Shown here one piece after another: positions 25,046 to 33,341 of a DNA stretch of 64,000 nt. This stretch comes from JAICMB01 sp963802915 (GTDB taxonomy: Bacteria > Acidobacteriota > Terriglobia > Bryobacterales > Bryobacteraceae): contig CAWDKQ010000016.1 of the NCBI GenBank assembly GCA_963802915.1, positions 434,001-498,000 of the forward strand, given 5' to 3'. Made by a program: the position numbers and the translations under genes. The notes below the pieces were generated by a model. It was not told the DNA's origin and ran no database searches. It was given only the letters and a program-made list of their open reading frames with translations. The stretch's first letter is position 1. Each line of letters opens with the position of its first letter.

Positions 25046-25665
25046 GCGTTCCCCCGTGCCGCAACCGCGCGAACCGCCGTGACGATGTTGGGATACGCTC
25101 CGCAGCGGCAGATGTTTCCGCTCATGCGTTCGCGGACTTCGTCGTCGGTGAGTTCGATCGGCCCTATTTTTCTGATTGCTGGAGTGACAAAGCTCGGCTG
25201 CCCGGCATGGACTTCATCGAGCATGGCGACGGCCGAGCAGATTTGCCCCGGCGTGCAGTAGCCGCATTGGAAACCGTCGTGATCGACGAATGCGGCTTGC
25301 ATAGGATGGAGGTTTTCCGGCGATCCGAGCCCTTCGATGGTGATGATTTTGTCACCTTCGTGTGTCACGGCAAGGCTGAGACACGAGTTCAAACGCCGGC
25401 CATTCACCAGCACCGTACATGCCCCGCATTGCCCGTGATCGCAGCCTTTCTTTGTGCCGGTCAAATGCAGATGCTCACGCAGCAGATCGAGCAGAGTCAC
25501 GCGCGGATCGAGCACCAGCTCGTGCTGTTCGCCGTTGATAGACAGCGAGCAGCGCACCGTTCCCGCGGGTTCGCCGCCCGTCTGGGGATCGGCCGGCAGC
25601 ATCGCCGACACTCCTCCCGCGAGCACAACCATGAAGTAACGGCGGCTAACATTAGTTAATTCCAT
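25042..25665 (-). CDS. Tat-exported 2Fe-2S subunit of the PaoABC-like oxidoreductase
   Basis: 207 residues. The N-terminus NVSRRYFMVVLAGGVSAML is a twin-arginine-type signal, so the folded complex is probably exported to the periplasm. The first cluster is in GCDHGQCGACTVLVNG with a further Cys in LNSCLS. The second is in CGYCTPGQ and GNICRCGAYPNIV. This is the first gene of the three-gene operon 25665-21836. Divergent from it is the lectin gene at 25745. Confidence 0.9.
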   Translation of the reverse strand: MELTNVSRRYFMVVLAGGVSAMLPADPQTGGEPAGTVRCSLSINGEQHELVLDPRVTLLDLLREHLHLTGTKKGCDHGQCGACTVLVNGRRLNSCLSLAVTHEGDKIITIEGLGSPENLHPMQAAFVDHDGFQCGYCTPGQICSAVAMLDEVHAGQPSFVTPAIRKIGPIELTDDEVRERMSGNICRCGAYPNIVTAVRAVAARGNA

Positions 25666-25744
25666 TCGCCCTCCAGAGCGAAGTTTTACTGTAGACGCGC
25701 GCTCCCCGCCTTTTGCTTCGCGCTATAACTATGGGGAAGTATCC

Positions 25745-26299
25745 ATGAAGAGAATCCGGTTGTTGATTGCATCGCTCATCCTGAGTTGCCCGGTCGCGGC
25801 TCAGGGCGGCTTCGAAGGACCCGGCCGTTACGAGATCACCAACGTTAAATCGGGTAAGGTGCTCGACCTCGACCGCAACAATCAGACGACGGTCATTCAG
25901 TTCTCCTCGCGCGGCACCGATAACCAGACCTGGTTCATACGTCCCGCTCGGGACGGCTACTTCTACTTGCGAAACGGCATGAATGGCTACGCTCTGGATG
26001 CCGGTTACGGCGGTAACGCCGCGCCTGTGCAAGGCGTCCCGTTCAACGGAGGCCAGGGCCAGCAATGGCGATTCGACATGGGCAAGAACGGTGATTTTCT
26101 CATCGTGTCGCGTATGGGCCGGACCCTTAATATCGCCAGTGCATCGGACCGGGATGGCGCCCGCGTACAGATATTCGACTCGAACGGAAATGCCAACCAA
26201 CTCTTCACGTTTCAACGCGTGAGCGGACGCGCGGAGTGGGACGATCGCGATTGGCGCGACAGCGACCACAAAGACGACGGGCGTCGGGATAGACAATAG
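25745..26299 (+). CDS. secreted ricin-type beta-trefoil lectin
   Basis: 184 residues: signal peptide (LLIASLILSCPVAAQ) then a single RICIN beta-trefoil of about 130 residues with the repeated pattern GRYEITNVKSGKVLDLDRN, NGYALDAGYGGN and GRTLNIASASDRDGARVQIF, each with QxW-like ends (NQTWFI, GQQWRF, NQLFTF). A charged tail rich in Asp and Arg follows. Such domains bind sugars. It is followed 4 bp later by a large glycoside hydrolase, which suggests a joint role in polysaccharide handling, although the hydrolase has no signal peptide. Confidence 0.8.
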   Translation: MKRIRLLIASLILSCPVAAQGGFEGPGRYEITNVKSGKVLDLDRNNQTTVIQFSSRGTDNQTWFIRPARDGYFYLRNGMNGYALDAGYGGNAAPVQGVPFNGGQGQQWRFDMGKNGDFLIVSRMGRTLNIASASDRDGARVQIFDSNGNANQLFTFQRVSGRAEWDDRDWRDSDHKDDGRRDRQ

Positions 26300-26303
26300 A
26301 ATT

Positions 26304-28919
26304 GTGGGAGCCGAGACCGAACGCCTGCTCGAAGCGCAGCGGCATGAAAAACACTGGGAGCGCTGGGGGCCCTATCTCGCGGTTCGGGCGTGGGCCAACC
26401 CGCGCGAGGACTATAGCGCCAACGGCGATGCCTGGAATTACTTCCCTCACGAGCACGCCCGTTCGCGCGCCTATCGCTGGACCGAAGACGGCATCCTCGG
26501 CCTCTGCGATAACCATCAGCGTCTGTGTTTCGCTTTCACCTTCTGGAATGGGCGCGACCCAATCCTGAAGGAGCGCATCTTCGGCCTCTCCGGCCCGCAG
26601 GGTAATCACGGCGAAGACGTCAAGGAATACTATTACTATCTCGACGCGACACCGACTTACTCTTACATGAAAGGCCTGTATAAATATCCGCAAGCCGAGT
26701 ATCCGTATGCCGCGCTCGTCGAGGAAAACGCGCGCCGGGACCGCACCATGCGGGAATACGAGTTAATCGATACCGGTATTTTCAATGAAGATCGCTATTT
26801 CGATATCTTCGTCGAATATGCCAAGTCGGACTTCAACGACGTACTTATCAAGATTACCGCGGTGAATCGTGGGCCGGAAAGCGCGCCGCTCTACGTTCTT
26901 CCGACTCTCTGGTTTCGTAATACCTGGTCCTGGGATGACGACGAGTTTGAACGCCCGGAGTTACATCTCGGCGATACGCCGAATAAAATCCAAGCCAGCG
27001 AATCTACGCTGGGAACTTATGCTTTTGAGCTTGACGGCTCGCCCGAAGTACTCTTCACGGAGAATGAAACGAACTCGCCACTGCTATTCAACAGTCCTGC
27101 CAAGAGTTCGTATTTCAAGGACGCCTTCCACGATTACATCATTCACGGTAAGAAGGATGCCGTGCGGCCGGATAGCAAAGGGACGAAAGCTTGCGCTGTG
27201 TACAAGCTCGAACTTGGGGCGGGTGATTCGAAAACGCTCCAGTTCCGGCTGCACGAACGCCCGGGCGAGGCGCCTGCTTCCGATCTTGTGTTTCAGCAGC
27301 GTATCCGGGAAGCGGCTGAGTTCTACAACTTTGCTCCGGACCGATTATCTGACGATGGCAAACTGGTCCAACGCCAGGCCTTTTCGGGTCTGCTATGGAG
27401 CAGGCAGTTTTATCACTATGTGATCCAGCGATGGCTGGACGGCGATCCTGCCTTTCCACCCCCTCCTCCGCAGCGATTAACGGGGCGTAACAGCACCTGG
27501 AAGCACATCTACAACGACGACATCCTATCGATTCCGGATAAGTGGGAGTATCCCTGGTACGCGGCATGGGATCTCGCTTTCCACATGATTCCGATGTCGC
27601 TGATCGATCCGGATTTCGCCAAGCGCCAGCTCTCGCGTTTTCTCCGCGAATGGTATATGTCTCCGAACGGGCAGTTACCGGCCTACGAATGGGAATTCAG
27701 CGACGCCAATCCTCCCGTGCACGCCTGGTCCTGCTGGCGCGTTTTCAAAATCGACTGGAAGCTGCAAGGCAGACCGGACTACGAATTTCTCGAAGCCGCA
27801 TACCACAAGCTGTTAATGAACTTTACCTGGTGGGTGAATCGGAAAGATTCGGAAGGTAATAACATCTTCGAAGGCGGCTTCCTGGGACTCGATAATATCG
27901 GAGTCTTCGACCGCAGCAAGCCCCTTCCCGGCGGCGGCCTCATGGAGCAAGCCGACGCGACGGCCTGGATGGCGATGTACAGCCTGGTCATGCTGCAGAT
28001 CGCCCTGGATCTCTGTCCTCACGACCGCGCTTACGAAGACATCGCAAGTAAGTTCTTTGAACATTTCCTCTTCATCTCGACGGCCATGAATGAATTCGGC
28101 GGTCGCGGCCTGTGGAACGAACTGGATGGTTTCTTTTACGACCAATTGCGCATGCCCGATGGGACAACTCAGCCGCTGCGTGTGCGTTCGTTCGTAGGTT
28201 TGATTCCTTTGTTTGCCGTGGCGACAATCGATCAGGACGTTTTGGATGCCCTGCCCGGATTTAAGCGCCGCATGGACTGGTTTGCCGCGCATCGTCCGGA
28301 TCTTTGCGGCAACATCGCTTCCATGACACGCCAGGGCCAGGCGCGGCGCCGTCTGTTGGCCGTTATGCAGCGGCCCAAGTTAATGCGGGTGCTGGCACGC
28401 ATGCTGGATGAGAACGAGTTTCTCTCGCCGGGCGGCCTAAGGTCCCTGTCGCTTTACCACAAGCAACACCCCTACATCTTCCGCTCGAACGGAGAAGCAT
28501 ATACGATCAATTACGAGCCGGCCGAATCGCAAACCGGCATGTTCGGGGGAAACTCGAACTGGCGCGGTCCGGTGTGGTTTCCAACGAACTTCCTCATGAT
28601 CGAATCGTTGCAGAAATTCCATCATTATTTCGGCGACGATCTGACCGTGGATTTTCCGACGGGCTCAGGCAGAAAGATGAGCCTCGGCGACATCGCAGCG
28701 GAATTGTCGCGCCGGCTCTCTCGCATCTTTCTTCGAGATAGCGACGGGCGCCGTCCCGTATTCGGCGCCAATCAAAAACTTCAGACCGATCCGCATTTCA
28801 AGGATTACCTTCTGTTCAACGAGTACTTCAACGGCGATACTGCCGAAGGCCTCGGCGCGAGTCATCAAACGGGCTGGACGGCGCTGGTGGCGAAGTTGCT
28901 GCAGCAAAGCGGCGATTGA
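26304..28919 (+). CDS. GH63/MGH1-like glucosidase
   Basis: 871 residues from GTG 26304. The N-terminal part (LEAQRHEKHWERWGPYLAVR, DAWNYFPHEHARSRAYRW) and the (alpha/alpha)6 C-terminal half (PYIFRSNGEAYTINYEP, SNWRGPVWFPTNFLMIESLQ) match the large cytoplasmic glucosidases related to mannosylglycerate hydrolase and GH63. DKWEYPWYAAWDLAFHMIP (about 412-430) carries a conserved acidic residue likely to be catalytic. No signal peptide. The substrate is unknown; alpha-glucosides such as trehalose- or glycogen-derived sugars are plausible. Confidence 0.82.
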   Translation: MGAETERLLEAQRHEKHWERWGPYLAVRAWANPREDYSANGDAWNYFPHEHARSRAYRWTEDGILGLCDNHQRLCFAFTFWNGRDPILKERIFGLSGPQGNHGEDVKEYYYYLDATPTYSYMKGLYKYPQAEYPYAALVEENARRDRTMREYELIDTGIFNEDRYFDIFVEYAKSDFNDVLIKITAVNRGPESAPLYVLPTLWFRNTWSWDDDEFERPELHLGDTPNKIQASESTLGTYAFELDGSPEVLFTENETNSPLLFNSPAKSSYFKDAFHDYIIHGKKDAVRPDSKGTKACAVYKLELGAGDSKTLQFRLHERPGEAPASDLVFQQRIREAAEFYNFAPDRLSDDGKLVQRQAFSGLLWSRQFYHYVIQRWLDGDPAFPPPPPQRLTGRNSTWKHIYNDDILSIPDKWEYPWYAAWDLAFHMIPMSLIDPDFAKRQLSRFLREWYMSPNGQLPAYEWEFSDANPPVHAWSCWRVFKIDWKLQGRPDYEFLEAAYHKLLMNFTWWVNRKDSEGNNIFEGGFLGLDNIGVFDRSKPLPGGGLMEQADATAWMAMYSLVMLQIALDLCPHDRAYEDIASKFFEHFLFISTAMNEFGGRGLWNELDGFFYDQLRMPDGTTQPLRVRSFVGLIPLFAVATIDQDVLDALPGFKRRMDWFAAHRPDLCGNIASMTRQGQARRRLLAVMQRPKLMRVLARMLDENEFLSPGGLRSLSLYHKQHPYIFRSNGEAYTINYEPAESQTGMFGGNSNWRGPVWFPTNFLMIESLQKFHHYFGDDLTVDFPTGSGRKMSLGDIAAELSRRLSRIFLRDSDGRRPVFGANQKLQTDPHFKDYLLFNEYFNGDTAEGLGASHQTGWTALVAKLLQQSGD

Positions 28920-29015
28920 AACGTGCGCCCCTCCGTTACCGTCGGGGTTCCACAGAATGCTGCCCTGACGCAAACTGACGGGACAGCGCGCGTAGCAAGC
29001 GGAGATTGCCGACGA

Positions 29016-30161
29016 TCAGGCTCGATAGACTAGCTTGCCGCTGGCGTACGTCTCGAGCACTTGCAGCTCTTTTTTGTCTTCATCGAATCGGAAGCGAACC
29101 AGGTCGGATCGTTCGCCGGTCGCGAGACCTCGCTGCCGATGCTCGATCCGGCCAACTCGTGCCGGGTTGCGAGTCGCCATGGTAACCGCATCGCGCAGAC
29201 TGATCCCCGCGATCCGCATCACGTTCCCGATTGCCCGATCCATCAGCAGCGCCGATCCCGCCAGCCGCGTTCCGCCAAGCAACCGGACGCTGCCGTCGGG
29301 ATGAAGTTCCACGTCCACTTCGCCCAACTTATACTGTCCGGGGCTGCAAGCCGCGGGCATCACGGCATCCGTTATCAACACAGAATGCTCCACGCCCTTC
29401 GCTCGCAATGCCACCTTTAAGAAGTGCTGGCCGAGATGGATCCCATCAACGATGAAACTCGCGTTCAGCCGGTCTTCCGCAAGCTGATCCCAGATGTAGT
29501 TAGGATGCCGCGACATCACTGCATGCGCGCCATTGCCGAGATGCGTCGACAACGTCGCGCCGGCTTTCACCGCATCGCTGATCTGCGCCGCTTCCGCTTT
29601 CGTATGTCCGACGCTGATCGCCACGCCTTCGCTCACCACACGCTCGATAAATCCGGGAGCCTCCGGCCACTCCGGAGACAGAGTAATCAGACGGATATGT
29701 CCCTGCGCGGCGTCTTGAAAGCGGCGGAACTCGTCGTAGTCAGGTTTTCGCGTCCATCGCTTCGGATGCGCACCGCGGGGTCCGTCGTCGGGAGAGATAT
29801 AAGGACCTTCGACATGGAAACCTTCCATGGCGTGGCCTTCCGGAAGCGATTCTCGCACGGCGGCGAGATTGTGCAACGCTCCGGCCATGTCATCGGGCGA
29901 TCCCGTGATGACCGTGGGAAAGAAGCGGGTCACACCCGTCGCATACATGCGATGAATGGACTGCGCGATCTGTTCATGCGGAGCAACGGGCGAGTTGTAG
30001 TCGACACCCGCGTATCCGTTGACCTGAATATCTATGAAGCCCGGCGCGATATAAACACGCTCTTCGGGCGCCGCAAGCAGATGGTCGACACCATCGATCG
30101 CGCCATTGAAGGAAACCTGGGTAAATTCACCAGTAACCGCATCGATGCCATTACATTTCAT
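29016..30161 (-). CDS. nagA: N-acetylglucosamine-6-phosphate deacetylase
   Basis: 381 residues of the amidohydrolase family. APGFIDIQVNGYAGVDY marks the N-terminal metal region, FHVEGPYISPDDGPRGAH contains the conserved Glu and His, and SVGHTKAEAAQ, THLGNGAHAVMSRHPN and LITDAVMPA (catalytic Asp) follow in family order. It removes acetate from GlcNAc-6-P in amino-sugar recycling. Unlike the E. coli protein it starts directly near the barrel and is short by a few residues. No nagB or transporter is adjacent. Two perfect inverted repeats lie upstream (30185-30219 and 30274-30294). Confidence 0.88.
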   Translation of the reverse strand: MKCNGIDAVTGEFTQVSFNGAIDGVDHLLAAPEERVYIAPGFIDIQVNGYAGVDYNSPVAPHEQIAQSIHRMYATGVTRFFPTVITGSPDDMAGALHNLAAVRESLPEGHAMEGFHVEGPYISPDDGPRGAHPKRWTRKPDYDEFRRFQDAAQGHIRLITLSPEWPEAPGFIERVVSEGVAISVGHTKAEAAQISDAVKAGATLSTHLGNGAHAVMSRHPNYIWDQLAEDRLNASFIVDGIHLGQHFLKVALRAKGVEHSVLITDAVMPAACSPGQYKLGEVDVELHPDGSVRLLGGTRLAGSALLMDRAIGNVMRIAGISLRDAVTMATRNPARVGRIEHRQRGLATGERSDLVRFRFDEDKKELQVLETYASGKLVYRA

Positions 30162-30184
30162 GAAGCCACCGATTTATGCACAGC

Positions 30185-30219
30185 GTTTCCACAACGGAGG
30201 GCCGCTAAGTTGTGGAAAC
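30185..30219. promoter_or_regulatory. inverted repeat upstream of nagA
   Basis: GTTTCCACAAC (30185-30195) and GTTGTGGAAAC (30209-30219) are perfect 11-bp inverted repeats with a 13-nt spacer, 24 bp upstream of the nagA start. They suit a repressor operator or a 5'-UTR hairpin. Confidence 0.5.
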
Positions 30220-30273
30220 ATTGCGTGAAATAACTGTTGAAAACGTAAGCTCGCACATTCGATTGTTCTTGCC

Positions 30274-30294
30274 GTACCAGTGGTTCGCTGGTAC
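30274..30294. promoter_or_regulatory. second inverted repeat upstream of nagA
   Basis: GTACCAG (30274-30280) and CTGGTAC (30288-30294), perfect 7-bp arms with a 7-nt spacer, followed by a second GGTACA. It may be a GntR-type operator; no cognate regulator is in the window. Confidence 0.35.
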
Positions 30295-30476
30295 AAAAGG
30301 TACAGATCCCACGCGAGTGCGATTGATGGCGGGAATCTCGGGGGAGGTGGCCGCTGCAGTCGCACTTGCGGATCCATTGCCGGTAAGACGCGCAAAACCT
30401 ACCGCGACCCGCTTTGCCCAATCGCGAGTTCATGGCCGGCATGGCGTCGCAGGCTCTCGGCCTTCGCGCTTTTGAA
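30295..30476. other. remainder of the gene-free stretch between nagA and ilvE
   Basis: No gene is supported. Short frames on both strands look random. It probably holds the nagA promoter and the ilvE 3' end region. Confidence 0.4.
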
Positions 30477-31424
30477 TTACGCGCCAACAGGCTGCTGCAC
30501 TCCTACGGGCGTCAGCCAACCGAAGCGGTCCGCCGCCCTGCCTTCGATCACATCGAAGAACGCACGCTGCAATTTTTCGGTAACCGGCCCGCGCGATCCC
30601 TTGCCAATTACGATCTTGTCCACCGAACGGATCGGCGTGATTTCGGCCGCGGTTCCGGAGAAAAACACTTCATCCGCGATGTACAGCATCTCACGCGGAA
30701 TGATGGCTTCCGCCATTGGAATCTCGAGCGCTTGCGCTAGTTGAAATACCGTATCGCGGGTGATTCCGGGAAGCACGGATGCTCCCAATGGCGGCGTCAG
30801 GATCTTACCGTCGCGAACCACGAAAATATTCTCGCCAGACCCTTCGCTCACGTATCCGTTGGTATCGAGCGCGATCCCTTCGGCGTAGCCATTGAGGTGC
30901 GCTTCCATGCGGATCAGTTGCGAATTCATGTAATTCGCTCCGGCTTTGGCAAGGGCCGGCAAAGTATTGGGAGCGATGCGCGTCCAACTCGACACACACA
31001 CATCGACGCCTTGCGCCAGCGCTTCTTCTCCCAGGTACTTGCCCCACTCCCAACACGCGATATAGACATCGATCGGATTGTTGAGCGGCAGGACACCGAT
31101 ATCGCCGTAGCCACGCAGCGCGATCGGGCGGAAATAGCAGGAATCAAGCTTGTTCAACTGCACCAGTTCCCGCATCGCTTCGCTGAGTTCATCGATGCCG
31201 TAGGGAACGTCCATGCGGTAGATCTTGCCGGAGTCGACCAGTCGCCGAAGGTGTTCGCGGACCCGGAAAATCGCGGGGCCGGAGGGGGTGCTATAGCACC
31301 GAACGCCTTCAAAAACCGAGCTGCCATAGCTCGTAACATGCGACAAAACATGAATGCGGGCGTCGTCCCAAGGGATGAACTTCCCGTTGTGCCAGATCTT
31401 CTCCGTAGGCTTGAGCATATACAA
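30477..31424 (-). CDS. ilvE: branched-chain amino acid aminotransferase
   Basis: 315 residues of PLP fold type IV. Features in order: KIWHNGKFIPWDDARIHVLS, YGSSVFEGVRCY, RPIALRGYGDIGV, the PLP Lys in LPALAKAGANYMNSQLIRM, then GYVSEGSGENIFVVRDGKI and LPGITRDTVFQLA. It moves amino groups between Leu, Ile or Val and their keto acids. The start at 31424 (MYMLKPTEK) could also be the internal ATG two codons on. No other ilv or leu genes lie nearby. Confidence 0.92.
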   Translation of the reverse strand: MYMLKPTEKIWHNGKFIPWDDARIHVLSHVTSYGSSVFEGVRCYSTPSGPAIFRVREHLRRLVDSGKIYRMDVPYGIDELSEAMRELVQLNKLDSCYFRPIALRGYGDIGVLPLNNPIDVYIACWEWGKYLGEEALAQGVDVCVSSWTRIAPNTLPALAKAGANYMNSQLIRMEAHLNGYAEGIALDTNGYVSEGSGENIFVVRDGKILTPPLGASVLPGITRDTVFQLAQALEIPMAEAIIPREMLYIADEVFFSGTAAEITPIRSVDKIVIGKGSRGPVTEKLQRAFFDVIEGRAADRFGWLTPVGVQQPVGA

Positions 31425-31458
31425 TTATAACTTTGCTACGCCCGCAACCCCTAGAAGC

Positions 31459-31671
31459 TCAGCGGGCTATGGCCACCGTCGAGGGGTTCACTTCATAGCC
31501 TTCGCCTTGCGCGGTGGCGACGGCAGCAGCTCTCAACGTGTCTTCCGCGGCATCCTGAGGGCTCTTCGGAAGCGGGCGCTTGATCACTTCGGCGCCAACG
31601 TTAATGCGGACGTGCCACTTTTTGTCCTTCGCATCCCAATCGACAGTCGCGCTGTTTGCGGGTACCAACAT
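31459..31671 (-). CDS. small hypothetical protein
   Basis: 70 residues from ATG 31671, preceded by GTAGGAGGCAACACC, a strong ribosome binding site that rules out the longer reading. The sequence (SATVDWDAKDKKWHVRINVG, then SPQDAAEDTLRAAAVATAQ) looks like a small soluble alpha/beta protein. I do not recognise the family. It lies between ilvE and the degenerate GGDEF gene on the same strand. Confidence 0.6.
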   Translation of the reverse strand: MLVPANSATVDWDAKDKKWHVRINVGAEVIKRPLPKSPQDAAEDTLRAAAVATAQGEGYEVNPSTVAIAR

Positions 31672-31770
31672 GGTGTTGCCTCCTACTGACTGTATTTTAG
31701 AAAAAAATCCGGAATCGCGTTTGGATGCGATTCCGGAAAGGCAAGACACAGCAGAGGAAGGGAGGACACG

Positions 31771-32832
31771 CTACAGAACGGAAACCTTTTTGCGGGACGA
31801 AACGGAATCCAAAGAGACTGTTTTACGAGCGCGGCGCGTTTGATGCATGCGCTCGGAAGCGGAGGCAACGGCTTCACTGATCAGCTCGTTATGAACCTGC
31901 AGATCGCCCCAACTGAACAGCAGCGAATAATTACCGATGCCGCGCAGTTGAAAATCCCATAGACGCTCCGAAATCTGATTGAGCCGCTCCGTCGCTTCGA
32001 TGCCTTCCTCGCCGGGACACAGGAGGAGGAACTCATCGTTGGCGGTGCGGCACGCAAAATCTTCGGCGCGCAGCAAACTACGGACAAAAATGCTGACGGA
32101 CAGGATTTCATCATGACTGGCGGCGCGGCCGTCATTCTGATTGACTCCGAGAGCGATCACCAGGCCGGTGAACGGCTTGTTCGCTTGCAGAAGACGATCG
32201 AGCGCGCTCTGATCCTGCATGCCCGTCGGAAAACCGCCTTGAATTACTTCGAAGCGGTGTACCGGCGAGGGTACGACATGGTCAGGATTCATGATCGATT
32301 CCCAAAGAAACTCGTCGATGTAAACCGCCGGACGGCCGGATTCCGTGGGCATCCGCGGCGCGGGAGCAACAGGTGCTACTGGAACCGGTTCGCTGCCCTG
32401 GACCGTCATCGGCTCGGGCTTCTCGGCGCGAGCGGCGGCCCTCTTATTCAACCATTCCGATAATGCTTCGCGTGGATTCATGTCGTCCAACCTGGGAAGA
32501 GATTCCGGCTTCGGAACCGGATTCGAATTTCGGCGGCGTCCTCCGACAAGCGGGGTCCGCTCGGAGGCCATGCGGGTAGCGGCTGTTTCGGCCGCCTTGG
32601 CGATAAATATCTGCTGTTCCGTTTTCTCCGTGGCGGGCTCTGCAACTTTCGCCTTTACAGGCTGTGCAACGGGTCGAGATTCTTTCTCACGCCGGGCGCT
32701 GAGCTCCATCAACGCTTCGCGAAGCTTCTCATTCTTACCTCTGAGATAGTCGACTAACAGAGCGACGCCCGCGGCAAGAGCAATAACGATAACGCTGATC
32801 CAGATTTGAGGTACAAACCCCGCGATGTCCAT
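31771..32832 (-). CDS. membrane-anchored protein with degenerate GGDEF-like domain
   Basis: 353 residues. One N-terminal membrane helix (IWISVIVIALAAGVALLVDY), a short coiled coil, a long Pro/Ala/Glu-rich linker (about 55-165), then an alpha/beta domain at about 190-320. Its FVRSLLRAEDFACRTANDEF, LLLCPGEEG stretch aligns with the diguanylate cyclase signature, but GGDEF is replaced by TANDEF, so it is probably catalytically dead. It may sense c-di-GMP or only anchor partners. Assignment to the GGDEF fold is by pattern and should be taken as moderate. Confidence 0.6.
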   Translation of the reverse strand: MDIAGFVPQIWISVIVIALAAGVALLVDYLRGKNEKLREALMELSARREKESRPVAQPVKAKVAEPATEKTEQQIFIAKAAETAATRMASERTPLVGGRRRNSNPVPKPESLPRLDDMNPREALSEWLNKRAAARAEKPEPMTVQGSEPVPVAPVAPAPRMPTESGRPAVYIDEFLWESIMNPDHVVPSPVHRFEVIQGGFPTGMQDQSALDRLLQANKPFTGLVIALGVNQNDGRAASHDEILSVSIFVRSLLRAEDFACRTANDEFLLLCPGEEGIEATERLNQISERLWDFQLRGIGNYSLLFSWGDLQVHNELISEAVASASERMHQTRRARKTVSLDSVSSRKKVSVL

Positions 32833-32953
32833 TGCGATTCCATAGTACGGTTCGCTGGCAAACGCGGGAATAGGTCACGGGTCACAAAAACAAGTGGTAC
32901 GGCCAAGACGGCGAACCGCCGGACGGAGGTACTAAGGTGCTATGTGTACCCGG

Positions 32954-33268
32954 TCAGTCAAAATCGAAGGGGCGCTTGGGCGGAGGCGCGGAATCCGGAC
33001 TTTCCTTGGCCTGTTTCAGCAGTTCATCGAATTTGCGCTCCAGCACTTTCTGGTGGGACTTATGCTGCTCCACGGATTTGCTGAAAACCTCTCCGCGGCG
33101 GGCTTCTTCTCCCCGCAATTTCTGAACGGCTTCCGCCATGTCCTGAATCGACGGGGGTTTTACGTGCTCCTGGTGGCTGATTACCACCTTGAGTTCCGGA
33201 TCGATTTGGAGACTGGCCTCGCAACACGGGCACTTCACTTCGAACAATTCCGGCTTTCGCTTGGCCAT
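32954..33268 (-). CDS. small Cys-containing coiled-coil protein
   Basis: 104 residues from ATG 33268 (MAKRKPELFEVKCPCCEASL); the longer frame to 33409 would cross the divergent protease start. CPCC near the N-terminus is a half zinc-ribbon motif. Residues 45-90 are charged and helical (IQDMAEAVQKLRGEEARR, ERKFDELLKQAKES), followed by a Pro-rich tail. I do not recognise the family. Its start and the divergent M50 protease start lie 73 bp apart and may share a promoter region. Confidence 0.65.
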   Translation of the reverse strand: MAKRKPELFEVKCPCCEASLQIDPELKVVISHQEHVKPPSIQDMAEAVQKLRGEEARRGEVFSKSVEQHKSHQKVLERKFDELLKQAKESPDSAPPPKRPFDFD

Positions 33269-33341
33269 AGACTCATTAGACACCGTGCCGGGCCGTAGAC
33301 TCAAGCGGCCCTTGGTAAAGTAGATGGACAGAGGTTGATAT

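Noticed and set aside
30158..30487. 109-codon minus-strand ORF upstream of nagA
   Set aside because: It spans the nagA start and both palindromes, is rich in Arg, Ser and Cys, and resembles no protein family.
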